A stretch of 64,000 nucleotides of DNA from Amaricoccus sp003258405. Its GTDB lineage: Bacteria > Pseudomonadota > Alphaproteobacteria > Rhodobacterales > Rhodobacteraceae. The notes beneath the pieces were generated by a model. That model searched no databases, was not told where the DNA came from, and was given only the letters and a program-made list of their open reading frames with translations. The stretch lies in the NCBI RefSeq assembly GCF_043226085.1, contig NZ_CP171225.1:806001-870000 (forward strand), read 5' to 3'. How positions within the stretch are numbered: position 1 is the stretch's first letter; the number at the start of each line of letters is the position of its first letter. Shown here piece after piece: positions 8,240-17,117 of this stretch. The position numbers were made by a program, and so were the translations under genes.

Positions 8240-9862
8240 ATGCACAACCTCATGCAGGACATGCCCCTGAGGGTGGGGCGGCTGATCGACCATGCCGCGA
8301 GGTTTCATGGCAAGCGGCCCCTGACCGGGCGCAGTATCGAGGGGCCAATCGTCACCAGCACGTGGGCGGAGCAGCGCATTCGCGCGCTCCGTGTCGCAAA
8401 GAAGCTCAATGCCGACGGCTTGGGGCGCGGCGACATTCTGGGTGTGATGGGCTGGAACACGCTCCGGTTCCTCGAGCTCTGGTATGGCATTCCGGGCTGC
8501 GGCGCCGCGCTGCACACACTAAACCCCCGGCTCGCACCCGAACAGCTCGTCTACATCATCAACCATGCCGGCGACCGGATGCTCTTCGTCGATCTCGATC
8601 TCGTGCCGATCATCGCCAGAATCCGCGATCAGTTGCCTGCCGTAAGGAACGTGATCGTGCTGACCGATGCCGCGCATATGCCGGAAGGTTCGGACGGGAT
8701 GATCGCCTACGAGGAGTGGCTGGCGGAAGCAGATGGCGATTTCGACTGGGTTCAGGGTGACGAGCACGATGCTTGCGGCATCTGTTATACTTCTGGAACG
8801 ACAGGGAATCCCAAGGGGGTGGTCTACACCCACCGCTCGAACACGCTGCATGCGCTGGCAGTGCAGAGCCCCGACATGTTATCCCTCGGCGCCGCCGACA
8901 CGTTGATGCCTGTGGTGCCGCTCTTTCACGCTAATGGCTGGAGCACGGCCTTCGTCGGGCCGCTGTCGGGCTGCGCGCTCGTGTTGCCAGGGCGGGACCT
9001 GACCCCCGCCGGGGTCTACGAGATGCTCGAGATGGGTGTCACTATCACCGCCGCCGTGCCGACGGTCTGGCTCGGGCTACTGAGCTATCTTGATGCGGGT
9101 GACCTCCGCTTCTCGACGCTGAAGCGCGTTGCAATCGGCGGATCCTCCTGTCCGCGTGCGGTGATCGAGCGCTTCCAGAACCATTACGGCATTCATGTGC
9201 TCCATGCCTGGGGCATGACCGAGATGTCCCCGATCGGCACGATCTGCTCGTTCAAGCCAGAGGTCCTTGCTCTGTCGGCGGAGGAGCGGCTCGACTTCCA
9301 GGAGACGGTGGGCCACCCGCCCTTCAGTGTCGATCTGCGGATCGTTGACGAAGAGGGGCACGACCTGCCTTGGGACGGAGTCGCCCAAGGCAGGCTGCTC
9401 ACGAAAGGCGACGCCGTGGTGCGGCGATACCTCAAGGCGGACACGGACGCGACCGATGCCGATGGCTGGTTCGATACCGGTGACATGGCGACGATGACCG
9501 AGAGCGGCTATGTGCGCATCACGGATCGCTCCAAGGACATCATCAAATCGGGTGGCGAGTGGATCAGCTCGATAGCGCTGGAGAATGCCGCCATCGCCCA
9601 TCCAGAGGTTGCCGAGGCTGCCGCAGTGGCCTGGTCGCATCCGAAATGGGGCGAGCGGCCGGTGCTTTGCGTCGTGCCGAGGCCGGGCACCACTCCAGAC
9701 CCGGAAAGCATTCGCGCCGCACTGGCGGAGCATTTCGCGAAATGGCAGCTTCCTGACGACATCCTCTTCCTTGAGGAGTTGCCGCACACCGCGACGGGCA
9801 AGATCTCCAAGCTCAACCTGAGGAAGAATCTTGTAGCCTCAGGTTACGCGCTCGGCTCGTGA
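8240..9862 (+). CDS. AMP-forming acyl-CoA ligase (fatty-acid / 3-methylmercaptopropionate-type)
   Basis: This 540-residue adenylate-forming enzyme carries the P-loop YTSGTTGNPKGVVYTHR near residues 181-197, the GWGMTE-type motif HAWGMTEMSPIG, the DGWFDTGDMA hinge region and the C-terminal catalytic lysine in TATGKISKLNLRK. It activates a carboxylate to acyl-AMP and then acyl-CoA. The opening LIDHAARFHG and YGIPGCGAALHTLNPRL resemble the DmdB/medium-chain ligase branch common in marine Rhodobacterales, but substrate choice cannot be read from sequence alone. GGGAGG ten bases before ATG 8240 fixes the start. Confidence 0.88.
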   Translation: MHNLMQDMPLRVGRLIDHAARFHGKRPLTGRSIEGPIVTSTWAEQRIRALRVAKKLNADGLGRGDILGVMGWNTLRFLELWYGIPGCGAALHTLNPRLAPEQLVYIINHAGDRMLFVDLDLVPIIARIRDQLPAVRNVIVLTDAAHMPEGSDGMIAYEEWLAEADGDFDWVQGDEHDACGICYTSGTTGNPKGVVYTHRSNTLHALAVQSPDMLSLGAADTLMPVVPLFHANGWSTAFVGPLSGCALVLPGRDLTPAGVYEMLEMGVTITAAVPTVWLGLLSYLDAGDLRFSTLKRVAIGGSSCPRAVIERFQNHYGIHVLHAWGMTEMSPIGTICSFKPEVLALSAEERLDFQETVGHPPFSVDLRIVDEEGHDLPWDGVAQGRLLTKGDAVVRRYLKADTDATDADGWFDTGDMATMTESGYVRITDRSKDIIKSGGEWISSIALENAAIAHPEVAEAAAVAWSHPKWGERPVLCVVPRPGTTPDPESIRAALAEHFAKWQLPDDILFLEELPHTATGKISKLNLRKNLVASGYALGS

Positions 9863-9929
9863 CAAGCGCCGCGGAGCGGGATAGGAGCAAAGGGCTGCAA
9901 CAGTTCCCGAGGACATTCTGCTCCGCCGC

Positions 9930-10964
9930 ATGACCGCACTCGACCGATATGTCCGCCTCGAAACCACCGGGATCTGGCGGGAAAGTTCCGACGCTCCGCC
10001 GAAAGAGGTTCTCGTGACCTTCGGCACGTCTACGATCACGCTGACCGATTCCAGCGAGGCACCGCTCGGGCACTGGGCGCTGGCCGGAATCCAGGTTATC
10101 GGGCAGGACGGCGACGCAACGATATACGCCATGAACGCCGAGGGAGACGAGACGATCGCCATCGGCGACACCATGATGATTTCGGCCATTGCCGAGGTGT
10201 CTCGCGGGGAGATCACACCAGGACAGCCGGCCGCAGGCACCCGCCGGAGGCCGCCCTATCTCATGCTTTCGGTGATAGCGCTCCTGATGATCGGCATCGC
10301 CTCGGTGGGTCCCGGCACTGTCCGCAGCCAAGCCATTCGCATGGTCCCAGCGGAGCAGGCCTCCGAGTTTGGCGACCGGATGCTCATCTCGCTGATGGAG
10401 ACCGGCGGCGGTATCTGCGGCGGCGTGGCGGGCAACCGTGCGCTCGACCGGATCGCAGCACGGCTTGTCCCCACCGATGGTCAGGCCCCGCGGTTGCGGG
10501 TGCTCGGATTACCCGATGGTGCGCCGGTCGCGACATTGCCGGGGCGCACCATCCTGCTCGACCGGGCCACGATCGCAGAGGCCGACGGCCCGGAAGAGGT
10601 CGCGGGCTGGGTCGAGATCGGCCTCGAGCGAAGCCCTGTCGAGCGCTTGATGGAAACCGTAGGACCAGCGCAGAACCTCCGCTATGTCCTGACGGGGGAA
10701 ATCGGTGCGACCGCCTTGGCCGATGCTGCTGACGCGGCCCTGACGCCACCGACACCCGCCGAGGTCGCCGAGGCGATTGCCCGGCTCGCGCGGCTCGGTA
10801 TAGATCCCTCGCCATTCGAGGCAGCACTGGCAAGACGCGATCTTCTTCCCCGAACCGGCACGGAAGATGCACCCGCCTTCACACCCGCCGCTGCGCGCAC
10901 ACGCGGATCCAGGCCGCTCCTGCCGAAGCAGGACTGGTCAGCCCTGAAGGCGGTCTGCCGCTGA
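9930..10964 (+). CDS. Membrane-anchored protein with degenerate M48-peptidase-like domain
   Basis: The 344-residue protein has a soluble N-terminal part, one membrane segment near residues 108-126 (LMLSVIALLMIGIASVG) and a C-terminal region reading like the strand-helix pattern of M48 peptidases: RLRVLGLPDGAPVATLPGR, then ILLDRATIAEADGPEEVAG. At the place where AHEIGHV would stand it reads GWVEIGLERSP, so no HExxH zinc motif is present. I do not recognise a named family; the M48 link is my reading of the pattern. It stands alone, between the ligase and the cytochrome oxidase cluster, with a start at ATG 9930 and no strong ribosome site. Confidence 0.6.
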   Translation: MTALDRYVRLETTGIWRESSDAPPKEVLVTFGTSTITLTDSSEAPLGHWALAGIQVIGQDGDATIYAMNAEGDETIAIGDTMMISAIAEVSRGEITPGQPAAGTRRRPPYLMLSVIALLMIGIASVGPGTVRSQAIRMVPAEQASEFGDRMLISLMETGGGICGGVAGNRALDRIAARLVPTDGQAPRLRVLGLPDGAPVATLPGRTILLDRATIAEADGPEEVAGWVEIGLERSPVERLMETVGPAQNLRYVLTGEIGATALADAADAALTPPTPAEVAEAIARLARLGIDPSPFEAALARRDLLPRTGTEDAPAFTPAAARTRGSRPLLPKQDWSALKAVCR

Positions 10965-10999
10965 GCGGGCGCTGGAAGAGCCCGTTCAATCTTATTCAC

Positions 11000-11030
11000 G
11001 AAAGAAAAAGGGCCGCCTAAGGGCGGCCCT
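11000..11030 (-). terminator. Intrinsic terminator of the ctaC-ctaE operon
   Basis: On the minus strand a 9-base stem AGGGCCGCC / GGCGGCCCT with a short loop is followed by CCCTTTTTCTTTC. It lies 27 bases after the ctaE stop, where an operon terminator is expected. Confidence 0.8.
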
Positions 11031-11056
11031 GATGCTGACCTGCAATCGCAAGAAGG

Positions 11057-11860
11057 TCAGTGCGCCGGGACGCCCCCACCCCAAATGTAAACGGCCGCAA
11101 AGAGGAAAAGCCAAACCACATCAACGAAATGCCAATACCAAGCGGCCGCCTCGAAGCCCACATGCTGTTCCTGTGTGAAGTCGCCGTTATAGGCGCGGAT
11201 CAGGCAAACGGTGAGGAATATAGTGCCGACGATGACATGGAAGCCGTGGAAGCCCGTCGCCATGAAGAAGTTCGCACCGTAGACGTTGCCGGAGAAGCCG
11301 AACTCCGCATGACTGTATTCATAGGCTTGGAAAAAAGTGAAGAGCACCCCAAGCACGATCGCAAGCCAGAGGCCCCACTTCAGCTGCTGACGGTCATTCT
11401 CGTGCACGAGCGCATGGTGAGCCCAGGTCGCCGCACAGCCGGAGCAGAGAAGAATGAGCGTATTGATGAGCGGAAGGTGCCAAGGATCGAAAGTCTCAAT
11501 GCCCGGCGGCGGCCACGTTTCGTCGATCGCAGGCATGGGATACAGAGCGTTCTTGAAGAAAGACCAGAACCAGGCCGCGAAGAACATGATCTCGGAGACA
11601 ATAAAGAGGATCACTCCGTAGCGCAGGCCAATGCGCACAACCGGTGTATGATCCCCGATCCGGCTCTCGGAGATCACGTCGGACCACCAGCCATACATGA
11701 CGTAGAGCACGGTCACGAGCCCGATCAGCAGGATCCAGGGGCCCATGTCGTGGAAGAACAGCACGGCGCCCATCAGCATAACGAAGGCGCCGACCGCTCC
11801 GATGAAGGGCCAGATGCTCGGAGCGAGTATGTGATAGTCGTGGTTCTTGTGGCCTGCCAT
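11057..11860 (-). CDS. ctaE: Cytochrome c oxidase subunit III
   Basis: The 267-residue integral membrane protein shows the seven-helix pattern of aa3-oxidase subunit III, with family signatures ATGFHGFHVIVGTIFL and AAAWYWHFVDVVWLFLF near the C-terminus. It is the structural third subunit of the terminal oxidase in the inner membrane and helps sustain proton pumping. MAGHKNHDYH at 11860 is the typical alphaproteobacterial start; upstream in-frame residues are not conserved. It is the last gene of the cluster. SURF1 and thrC, which often follow in Rhodobacterales, are not here; a terminator follows instead. Confidence 0.96.
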   Translation of the reverse strand: MAGHKNHDYHILAPSIWPFIGAVGAFVMLMGAVLFFHDMGPWILLIGLVTVLYVMYGWWSDVISESRIGDHTPVVRIGLRYGVILFIVSEIMFFAAWFWSFFKNALYPMPAIDETWPPPGIETFDPWHLPLINTLILLCSGCAATWAHHALVHENDRQQLKWGLWLAIVLGVLFTFFQAYEYSHAEFGFSGNVYGANFFMATGFHGFHVIVGTIFLTVCLIRAYNGDFTQEQHVGFEAAAWYWHFVDVVWLFLFAAVYIWGGGVPAH

Positions 11861-11873
11861 TTTTGCGGTCTCC

Positions 11874-12485
11874 CTATTGTCTCGTCGTGCCGTCCGCCAC
11901 GGGAGCGGCCGCAAGTTGCGTATTCAATCCGGTTTCGAGCGCGGCGGCGCCGCCCTCCGGCAGCTCGGTCCGGTTCATCGTGTACGACAGGGTTACATCG
12001 TTGACGTAACGCCCTTCACGGTCAGTGAGCATGTCGGGGTCGACGTAGAAGCTCACCGGCATCTCTATCCGCTCGCCAGGTTGGAGGATCTGCATCGAGA
12101 AGCAGAAGCAGGCGATCTTGTCGAAGAACGCCCCAGCGGCATAGGGTGATACATTGTAGCTCGCCGTACCTGCGATCGGTTCATCGGTCGGATTGTAGGC
12201 CTCGTAGAACGCTAAAGCCGTCTCGCCGAGCCGCACTTTCATCGTGCGCTGGACGGGCCGAAACTCCCAAGGCATGCCCGGAGCCGTGTTGGCATCGAAA
12301 CGCACCGTGATGAGTTGGTCAAGCATCCTGCTCGAGGGACCATCGGCAACCGATGTAGTGCCGCCGTAACCCGTTACTTTACAAAAGAGGTTGTAGAGCG
12401 GCACGGCGGCATAGCTGCCTCCGAGCATCACCGGCACGATCAGCAAGAGCCAGAGTGCCGTCCGGCGGTTCCGGGGAGAAGACAT
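11874..12485 (-). CDS. ctaG: Cytochrome c oxidase assembly protein CtaG (Cox11)
   Basis: This 203-residue protein has one N-terminal membrane helix (TALWLLLIVPVMLGGSYAAVPLYNLFC) and a periplasmic immunoglobulin-like domain with the copper-binding motif IACFCFSMQ near residues 128-136. It delivers copper to the CuB site of subunit I. The order ctaB, coxF, ctaG, ctaE is the standard one. It ends 13 bases before ctaE begins. Confidence 0.96.
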   Translation of the reverse strand: MSSPRNRRTALWLLLIVPVMLGGSYAAVPLYNLFCKVTGYGGTTSVADGPSSRMLDQLITVRFDANTAPGMPWEFRPVQRTMKVRLGETALAFYEAYNPTDEPIAGTASYNVSPYAAGAFFDKIACFCFSMQILQPGERIEMPVSFYVDPDMLTDREGRYVNDVTLSYTMNRTELPEGGAAALETGLNTQLAAAPVADGTTRQ

Positions 12486-12488
12486 GGC

Positions 12489-12677
12489 TTAGTTCTCCTC
12501 CGTCTTGGGCAGCAGGCTCGTACGGTACTGATGATCGAAGGCCTCCATTTTCTGACCCTCCGTGAGCTTCACCACAGTGACAGCAAAGACGAGCAGGACG
12601 AAAGCGCCAAGCACCAACCCAAGGCCGACATTGCGGCTGCGGCGGCGGGAATAGATTTCGTGGCTGTCGGGCCTCAT
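12489..12677 (-). CDS. CoxF-like small membrane protein
   Basis: This 62-residue protein has one hydrophobic segment (GLGLVLGAFVLLVFAVTVVKL) after a basic N-terminus rich in arginine. Its position between ctaB and ctaG, three bases from ctaG, is where Rhodobacterales encode CoxF, a small cytochrome oxidase accessory protein. The call rests on size, topology and position. Confidence 0.8.
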   Translation of the reverse strand: MRPDSHEIYSRRRSRNVGLGLVLGAFVLLVFAVTVVKLTEGQKMEAFDHQYRTSLLPKTEEN

Positions 12678-12686
12678 CGCATCACC

Positions 12687-13646
12687 TCAAGAAAGCATCG
12701 GCCAATGTGCCGGCGACAGATCGACAGCGCGCAGCCCCGTCTCAATCAGGATCAGCACAAAATGCAGGAAAAGATAGAGGATGGAAAAGCCGAAGAAGCG
12801 CTTCTCGGCCCGATAGCGATCGGCTTCAGCCATCGCGTCGTTGCGCCGCCAAAGCCCCCAGGCCCCACCGAGGAACATCACGTTCAGCACCAGCGCCCCG
12901 GCGAGATAGACCGGCCCGCCAATCGTGGTAAATGCAGGCAGGATTGCTGCAGGCGCAAGGATGAGCGCATACGTAAGAATATGGTTGCGCGTGACCCGCG
13001 TTCCGGCTGCGACTGGCAGCATTGGCACTCCCGCCCGGGTGTAGTCATCATTGCGGAAAAGCGCCAAGGCCCAGAAATGCGGCGGGGTCCAGAGGAAGAT
13101 CAGCGCAAACATCAGCACGCTCTCGACCGAGACGCCGCCTGTTGCCACGGCCCAGCCGATCATCGGCGGGAACGCCCCGGCGGCACCGCCGATGACGATG
13201 TTCTGCGGGGTCGAGCGCTTGAGCCACATAGAGTAAATGACTGCGTAGAAGAAAATCGTGAAGGCCAGCAAGCCGGCCGCGACCATGTTCGCAAAAAGCG
13301 CGAGCATGACCACCGCGAAAACCGAGAGCACGAGCCCAATCGCCAGCGCCTCGCCACGCTCCACCCGTCCGGAAGGGATGGGCCGGCCGGCAGTCCGGCG
13401 CATTACCGCGTCGATATCCCAGTCCCACCACATGTTGAGAGCCCCCGACGCCCCGGCCCCGACCGCGATGCAGAGGAGGCCCGCAAAGGCAATCACCGGG
13501 TGGATGGGCGCGGATGCGGCGAACATGCCGACCGCAGCGGTAAAAACAACGAGGCGCATGACCCGGGGCTTCAGAAGCTCGAGGTAATCGCCAAAACCTG
13601 CTTCCCGCGGGCCGGAATCAGCGCCAACCCAGCTTGCATCGGTCAT
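12687..13646 (-). CDS. ctaB: Protoheme IX farnesyltransferase (heme O synthase)
   Basis: This 319-residue UbiA-family enzyme has multiple membrane helices and the polyprenyl-pyrophosphate-binding motif NMWWDWDIDAVMRRT followed by RPIPSGRV near residues 86-108. It farnesylates heme b to heme O, the precursor of heme a for aa3 oxidase. It lies between ctaC and coxF. The motif aspartates are intact and the length is normal. Confidence 0.96.
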   Translation of the reverse strand: MTDASWVGADSGPREAGFGDYLELLKPRVMRLVVFTAAVGMFAASAPIHPVIAFAGLLCIAVGAGASGALNMWWDWDIDAVMRRTAGRPIPSGRVERGEALAIGLVLSVFAVVMLALFANMVAAGLLAFTIFFYAVIYSMWLKRSTPQNIVIGGAAGAFPPMIGWAVATGGVSVESVLMFALIFLWTPPHFWALALFRNDDYTRAGVPMLPVAAGTRVTRNHILTYALILAPAAILPAFTTIGGPVYLAGALVLNVMFLGGAWGLWRRNDAMAEADRYRAEKRFFGFSILYLFLHFVLILIETGLRAVDLSPAHWPMLS

Positions 13647-13656
13647 CTAATGAGCC

Positions 13657-14517
13657 TCAGTTGTTCATCGCGACATTTTCAGGCCGCGTGCCGCCATATT
13701 CGTCAATCGCCCAGTCGAGCCACTTTTCATAGGCTTCTTGGCTCACGACCTTGACGGTGATCGGCATGTAACTGTGATCCTTGCCGCACAGTTCTGAACA
13801 CTGGCCAAAGTAGACGCCCTCCTCTTCCGCGGCAAACCACGTCTCGGCGAGGCGGCCGGGCACAGCGTCGAGCTTCACGCCGAAGGCGGGGACCGTCCAG
13901 GAATGGATCACGTCGGCACCGGTCATCTGCATCTTCACCACGGCACCGACCGGAACAACCATCGATGTGTCGGTCGCAAGCAGGTAAAGATCATCGTCAT
14001 AACCGTAGGAGGCGAGGTCGTCCTTTGGCAGCAGCAGGCTGTCGAAGGTCATCTCGTAGTCAGGATACTCGTAGCTCCAGTACCACTGGTTGCCGGTCGC
14101 CTTTATCGTGATGTCGGCTTCCGGGATCTCGAGCTGCTTGAAGAGAATTGGCAGCGAGAACGACCCAATCACGATGAGAATCAGGACGGGAATCAACGTC
14201 CAAGCGATCTCGAGCTTGGTGTTGTGGGTAAACCTGGCGGGCGTCGGATTGGCACGGCTGTTGAAGCGGAAGATCACGATCCCAAGGAGTGCCGTGACGA
14301 AGAGCACGATCACGATCATGATCGCGTGGATGCCGCCCGAGAGCCAGTGAATGTCATGGGCAAGCTCGGTCGCGGCGATCTGGTGATTGATCCCGCCCGG
14401 CGTTGGGGCACCGAGGATCGGCAGGTTCTGGGGCTCCCCTGAGCTCTGGGCAAAAACCGGGGCTGCGACCAAGCCTGCGAGCACACCCGTCGCGCGGCCG
14501 ATCCACTGTTTCGTCAT
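13657..14517 (-). CDS. ctaC: Cytochrome c oxidase subunit II
   Basis: The 286-residue precursor has a signal peptide (ATGVLAGLVAAPVFAQ), two membrane helices and a periplasmic cupredoxin domain. The CuA ligands are visible: VIHSWTVP and QCSELCGKDHSYM. It accepts electrons from cytochrome c. The start at 14517 gives a normal leader; in-frame ATGs at 14526 and 14577 are alternatives. It is the first gene of the cluster and is divergent from tldD with an FNR-type box in the shared region. Subunit I (ctaD) is not in the window, as usual in this order. Confidence 0.95.
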   Translation of the reverse strand: MTKQWIGRATGVLAGLVAAPVFAQSSGEPQNLPILGAPTPGGINHQIAATELAHDIHWLSGGIHAIMIVIVLFVTALLGIVIFRFNSRANPTPARFTHNTKLEIAWTLIPVLILIVIGSFSLPILFKQLEIPEADITIKATGNQWYWSYEYPDYEMTFDSLLLPKDDLASYGYDDDLYLLATDTSMVVPVGAVVKMQMTGADVIHSWTVPAFGVKLDAVPGRLAETWFAAEEEGVYFGQCSELCGKDHSYMPITVKVVSQEAYEKWLDWAIDEYGGTRPENVAMNN

Positions 14518-14588
14518 GCTGTCCATCCCGTGCTGGCCGGGCCGCGTACGAAGGGAGGTCGCCCCCGCGCGGCCCATTGTCTTGTAGC

Positions 14589-14602
14589 TTGATCCAGATC
14601 AA
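14589..14602. promoter_or_regulatory. FNR/FnrL-type binding site
   Basis: TTGATCCAGATCAA is a perfect match to the FNR consensus TTGATnnnnATCAA. It sits near the middle of the ctaC-tldD divergent region, about 72-85 bases upstream of each start codon. FnrL regulates respiratory genes according to oxygen in Rhodobacterales, so control of the oxidase operon is a reasonable inference. Confidence 0.7.
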
Positions 14603-14680
14603 CCATATTACAGTGCAAAGGACAAGACAGGCAGTACCAACGTATGCCCTTCACGGGCTGCGCTATCCATCGGAGCAAGC

Positions 14681-16105
14681 ATGCAGACATCCGAGCGTTT
14701 CCGCCCCTTCGACACGGTGCTCGACGTGGAGACCGCCCTCAGCGTGCTGCGATCCGCCACGGCCGGTGCAGATGATGGCGAGATCTTCCTCGAACGGCGC
14801 AGATCGGAAGCCCTCTTCTTCGATGACGGACGCCTGAGGACTGCAAGCTACGATGCCGCCGAGGGCTTCGGGCTTCGCGCAGTTCGGGGTGAGACCGCGG
14901 GATATGCGCATTCGACCGAGATTTCCGAGTCCGCGCTCAAGCGTGCCGCCGAGACTGCTCGGCTTGCGGTGGGAGACGGCGGAGGCACCATGGCCCCTGC
15001 CCCGAAGGCCACGAATCAGCGCCTTTACACTGATCACGATCCATTCGACGATGCGGTCTTCTCGGTGAAGGTCGAGATGCTGCGCGAGATCGACGATTTC
15101 CTCCGAACACTCGACAAGCGCGTAGTCCAGGTATCCGCAAGCCTTGCGGCCTCGATGCAGGAGGTGGAGATCCTTCGCCCTGAGGGGCTGAGGCTTGCAG
15201 AAGCCCGCCCTATGGCGCGGCTCAATATCTCGGTGATCGTGGAGGAGAACGGCCGCCGAGAGAGCGGTTCGGCCGGCGGTGGCGGGCGGCACGGACTCGC
15301 GCCGCTCATGGGCACTGATCACTGGAAAGGTGTGGCGCGCGAGGCGCTGCGCATCGCGACGGGGAACCTCCGCTCGGAGCCTGCGCCGGCGGGTGTCATG
15401 GATGTGGTGCTCGGGTCCGGGTGGCCGGGCATCCTGCTCCATGAGGCAGTGGGGCACGGGCTGGAGGGCGATTTCAATCGCAAGAAGACCTCAGCCTTTG
15501 CAGGCCTCATGGGCCAGCAGATCGCGGCAAGGGGCGTAACGGTCGTGGATGACGGCACTATCCCCGACCGCCGCGGCTCGATCAGCTTCGACGATGAGGG
15601 CACTCCCAGCGCGCGCAACGTTCTCATCGAGGATGGTGTTCTTGTGGGGTACATGCAGGATCGGCAGAATGCGAGGTTGATGGGCGTTTCCGCAACGGGA
15701 AACGGACGCCGTGAGAGCTATGCGCATGCGCCGATGCCGCGGATGACCAACACCATCATGGAGGGCGGCACGACGGACCCCGCCGAGGTGCTCGCAGAAA
15801 TGAAAAACGGGATCTATGCTGTCGGGTTCGGTGGCGGTCAGGTGGATATCACCAATGGCAAGTTCGTATTCTCCTGCACCGAGGCCTACCGGGTGAAGGA
15901 CGGCAGGGTCGGCGCCCCAGTCAAGGGGGCCACTTTGATCGGCGACGGCGCAACCGCGCTCAAGCAGGTGCGCGCCATCGGCAACGACATGGCGCTCGAT
16001 CCAGGCATGGGAAATTGCGGCAAGCAGGGACAGTGGGTGCCTGTCGGCGTAGGACAGCCGACCATCCTGATCGGCGGGCTCACTGTCGGAGGGTCGGCCG
16101 CCTGA
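14681..16105 (+). CDS. tldD: Metalloprotease TldD
   Basis: The 474-residue protein matches TldD throughout: the N-terminal PmbA/TldD domain and the GILLHEAVGHGLEGD motif near residue 252, which holds the HExxxH zinc site. GGGQVDITNGKFVFSCTEAY follows in the C-terminal domain. TldD pairs with TldE/PmbA as a heterodimeric protease acting on small peptides such as microcin precursors and CcdA; no pmbA is in this window. The start at ATG 14681 has GGAG nine bases before. It is divergent from ctaC. Confidence 0.95.
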   Translation: MQTSERFRPFDTVLDVETALSVLRSATAGADDGEIFLERRRSEALFFDDGRLRTASYDAAEGFGLRAVRGETAGYAHSTEISESALKRAAETARLAVGDGGGTMAPAPKATNQRLYTDHDPFDDAVFSVKVEMLREIDDFLRTLDKRVVQVSASLAASMQEVEILRPEGLRLAEARPMARLNISVIVEENGRRESGSAGGGGRHGLAPLMGTDHWKGVAREALRIATGNLRSEPAPAGVMDVVLGSGWPGILLHEAVGHGLEGDFNRKKTSAFAGLMGQQIAARGVTVVDDGTIPDRRGSISFDDEGTPSARNVLIEDGVLVGYMQDRQNARLMGVSATGNGRRESYAHAPMPRMTNTIMEGGTTDPAEVLAEMKNGIYAVGFGGGQVDITNGKFVFSCTEAYRVKDGRVGAPVKGATLIGDGATALKQVRAIGNDMALDPGMGNCGKQGQWVPVGVGQPTILIGGLTVGGSAA

Positions 16106-16151
16106 AATTGCTGATCCGGTTTCTGCATGGCCCAGAAGAGCTTGGCGAACA

Positions 16152-17117
16152 TCAGGCTGGTTCTTCAGGCAAATTCTCCTCTTCCTGCGCATCGCCAAGA
16201 CTGCGCAGAGTCTCCAGCACATCCCAGCCTGCGATGCGCGGGCGCGTGCCGATGACGTCATCAGCGTGGAAGATTGCAGCGTCAAGCAGGCCGCGTCGTG
16301 CCGCGATCAGAACTGCCTGAAAGATCGATTTGACGCCGAGCTTGCGAACGATCTGCATCTGTAGGGTTTTTGCCGACCCGTAACGGCAATCCATGGCGAG
16401 CGCCTTGGCCGGATCTTCGCTGATCGCAATAAGGCGCAGGAAGTGGATTTCCTCCGCCTCGAGCTTCGCCATCGTCGAAATACCGACCTGCGAGAAGTAG
16501 ACCAGCGCGTCACAGGTCGCGAAGGCGAGCGCCTGCAGGTCATCGCGATATTTGCGATACTGGGTACGGGCAAATTCTGGCGTCCGGCAGGTATTGAGGA
16601 TGACGGCGGCGACAAGTCCACTGGGATAGGCAATCTTGAAGATGACGCCGTTGATGCCGATCCCGCGAGCGAGCGCGGCTTTGGAATACGGTCGCGGCGC
16701 GGTCACATCGGTCGGGAGGAGTTCGTCCAGATAGAGCTCGTGCTCGCGGGCTACAATGCCGCCAATCAGCGGATCATTGTCAAACAGACGGAGCGTCTGG
16801 TAGTCGGTCCACCACTCATCTGGCAGCGTGGAAATAACCCGGCGGGACAAGTAACGCCCCCCTTCGTTGAGGATTATGAGCGTCGCCTCGTCGAAGCCGA
16901 ACTCAACGGGGATATCCCCGAAGATCGCCGCCGCCTGATCAAGTGTCTCGGCATCCGAGAGACGCGTTTCCAGCATCGCGGTCGCCTCGTGACGGGGCAG
17001 CATGCCGCCATCCTTGGACAGACGGTCCCGAACTCGGCGCAACTCGGCAATAGTGTCGGATCCGATCCGCTCATTCTGAGCAATCAGGTCATCCAGCACT
17101 TCAGCGAACCAATTCAT
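16152..17117 (-). CDS. LuxR-type transcriptional regulator (solo)
   Basis: The 321-residue protein has a helical N-terminal stretch, an autoinducer-binding-like domain (about residues 80-230) keeping WWTDYQTLRLFDNDPL, which matches the W-x3-Y...DP pattern of LuxR ligand pockets, and a C-terminal LuxR helix-turn-helix with RKLGVKSIFQAVLIAARRGLL. ATG 17117 follows GGAGGA by five bases. No luxI synthase is nearby, so it is a solo. It is convergent with tldD. The HTH is somewhat divergent in its first helix (LEAEEIHFLRLIA instead of LTpRE...). The ligand is unknown. Confidence 0.75.
   Translation of the reverse strand: MNWFAEVLDDLIAQNERIGSDTIAELRRVRDRLSKDGGMLPRHEATAMLETRLSDAETLDQAAAIFGDIPVEFGFDEATLIILNEGGRYLSRRVISTLPDEWWTDYQTLRLFDNDPLIGGIVAREHELYLDELLPTDVTAPRPYSKAALARGIGINGVIFKIAYPSGLVAAVILNTCRTPEFARTQYRKYRDDLQALAFATCDALVYFSQVGISTMAKLEAEEIHFLRLIAISEDPAKALAMDCRYGSAKTLQMQIVRKLGVKSIFQAVLIAARRGLLDAAIFHADDVIGTRPRIAGWDVLETLRSLGDAQEEENLPEEPA

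Noticed and set aside
12315..13754. 479-codon open frame opposite ctaB and coxF
   Set aside because: Translation lacks any conserved pattern; the minus strand carries well-defined oxidase assembly genes.
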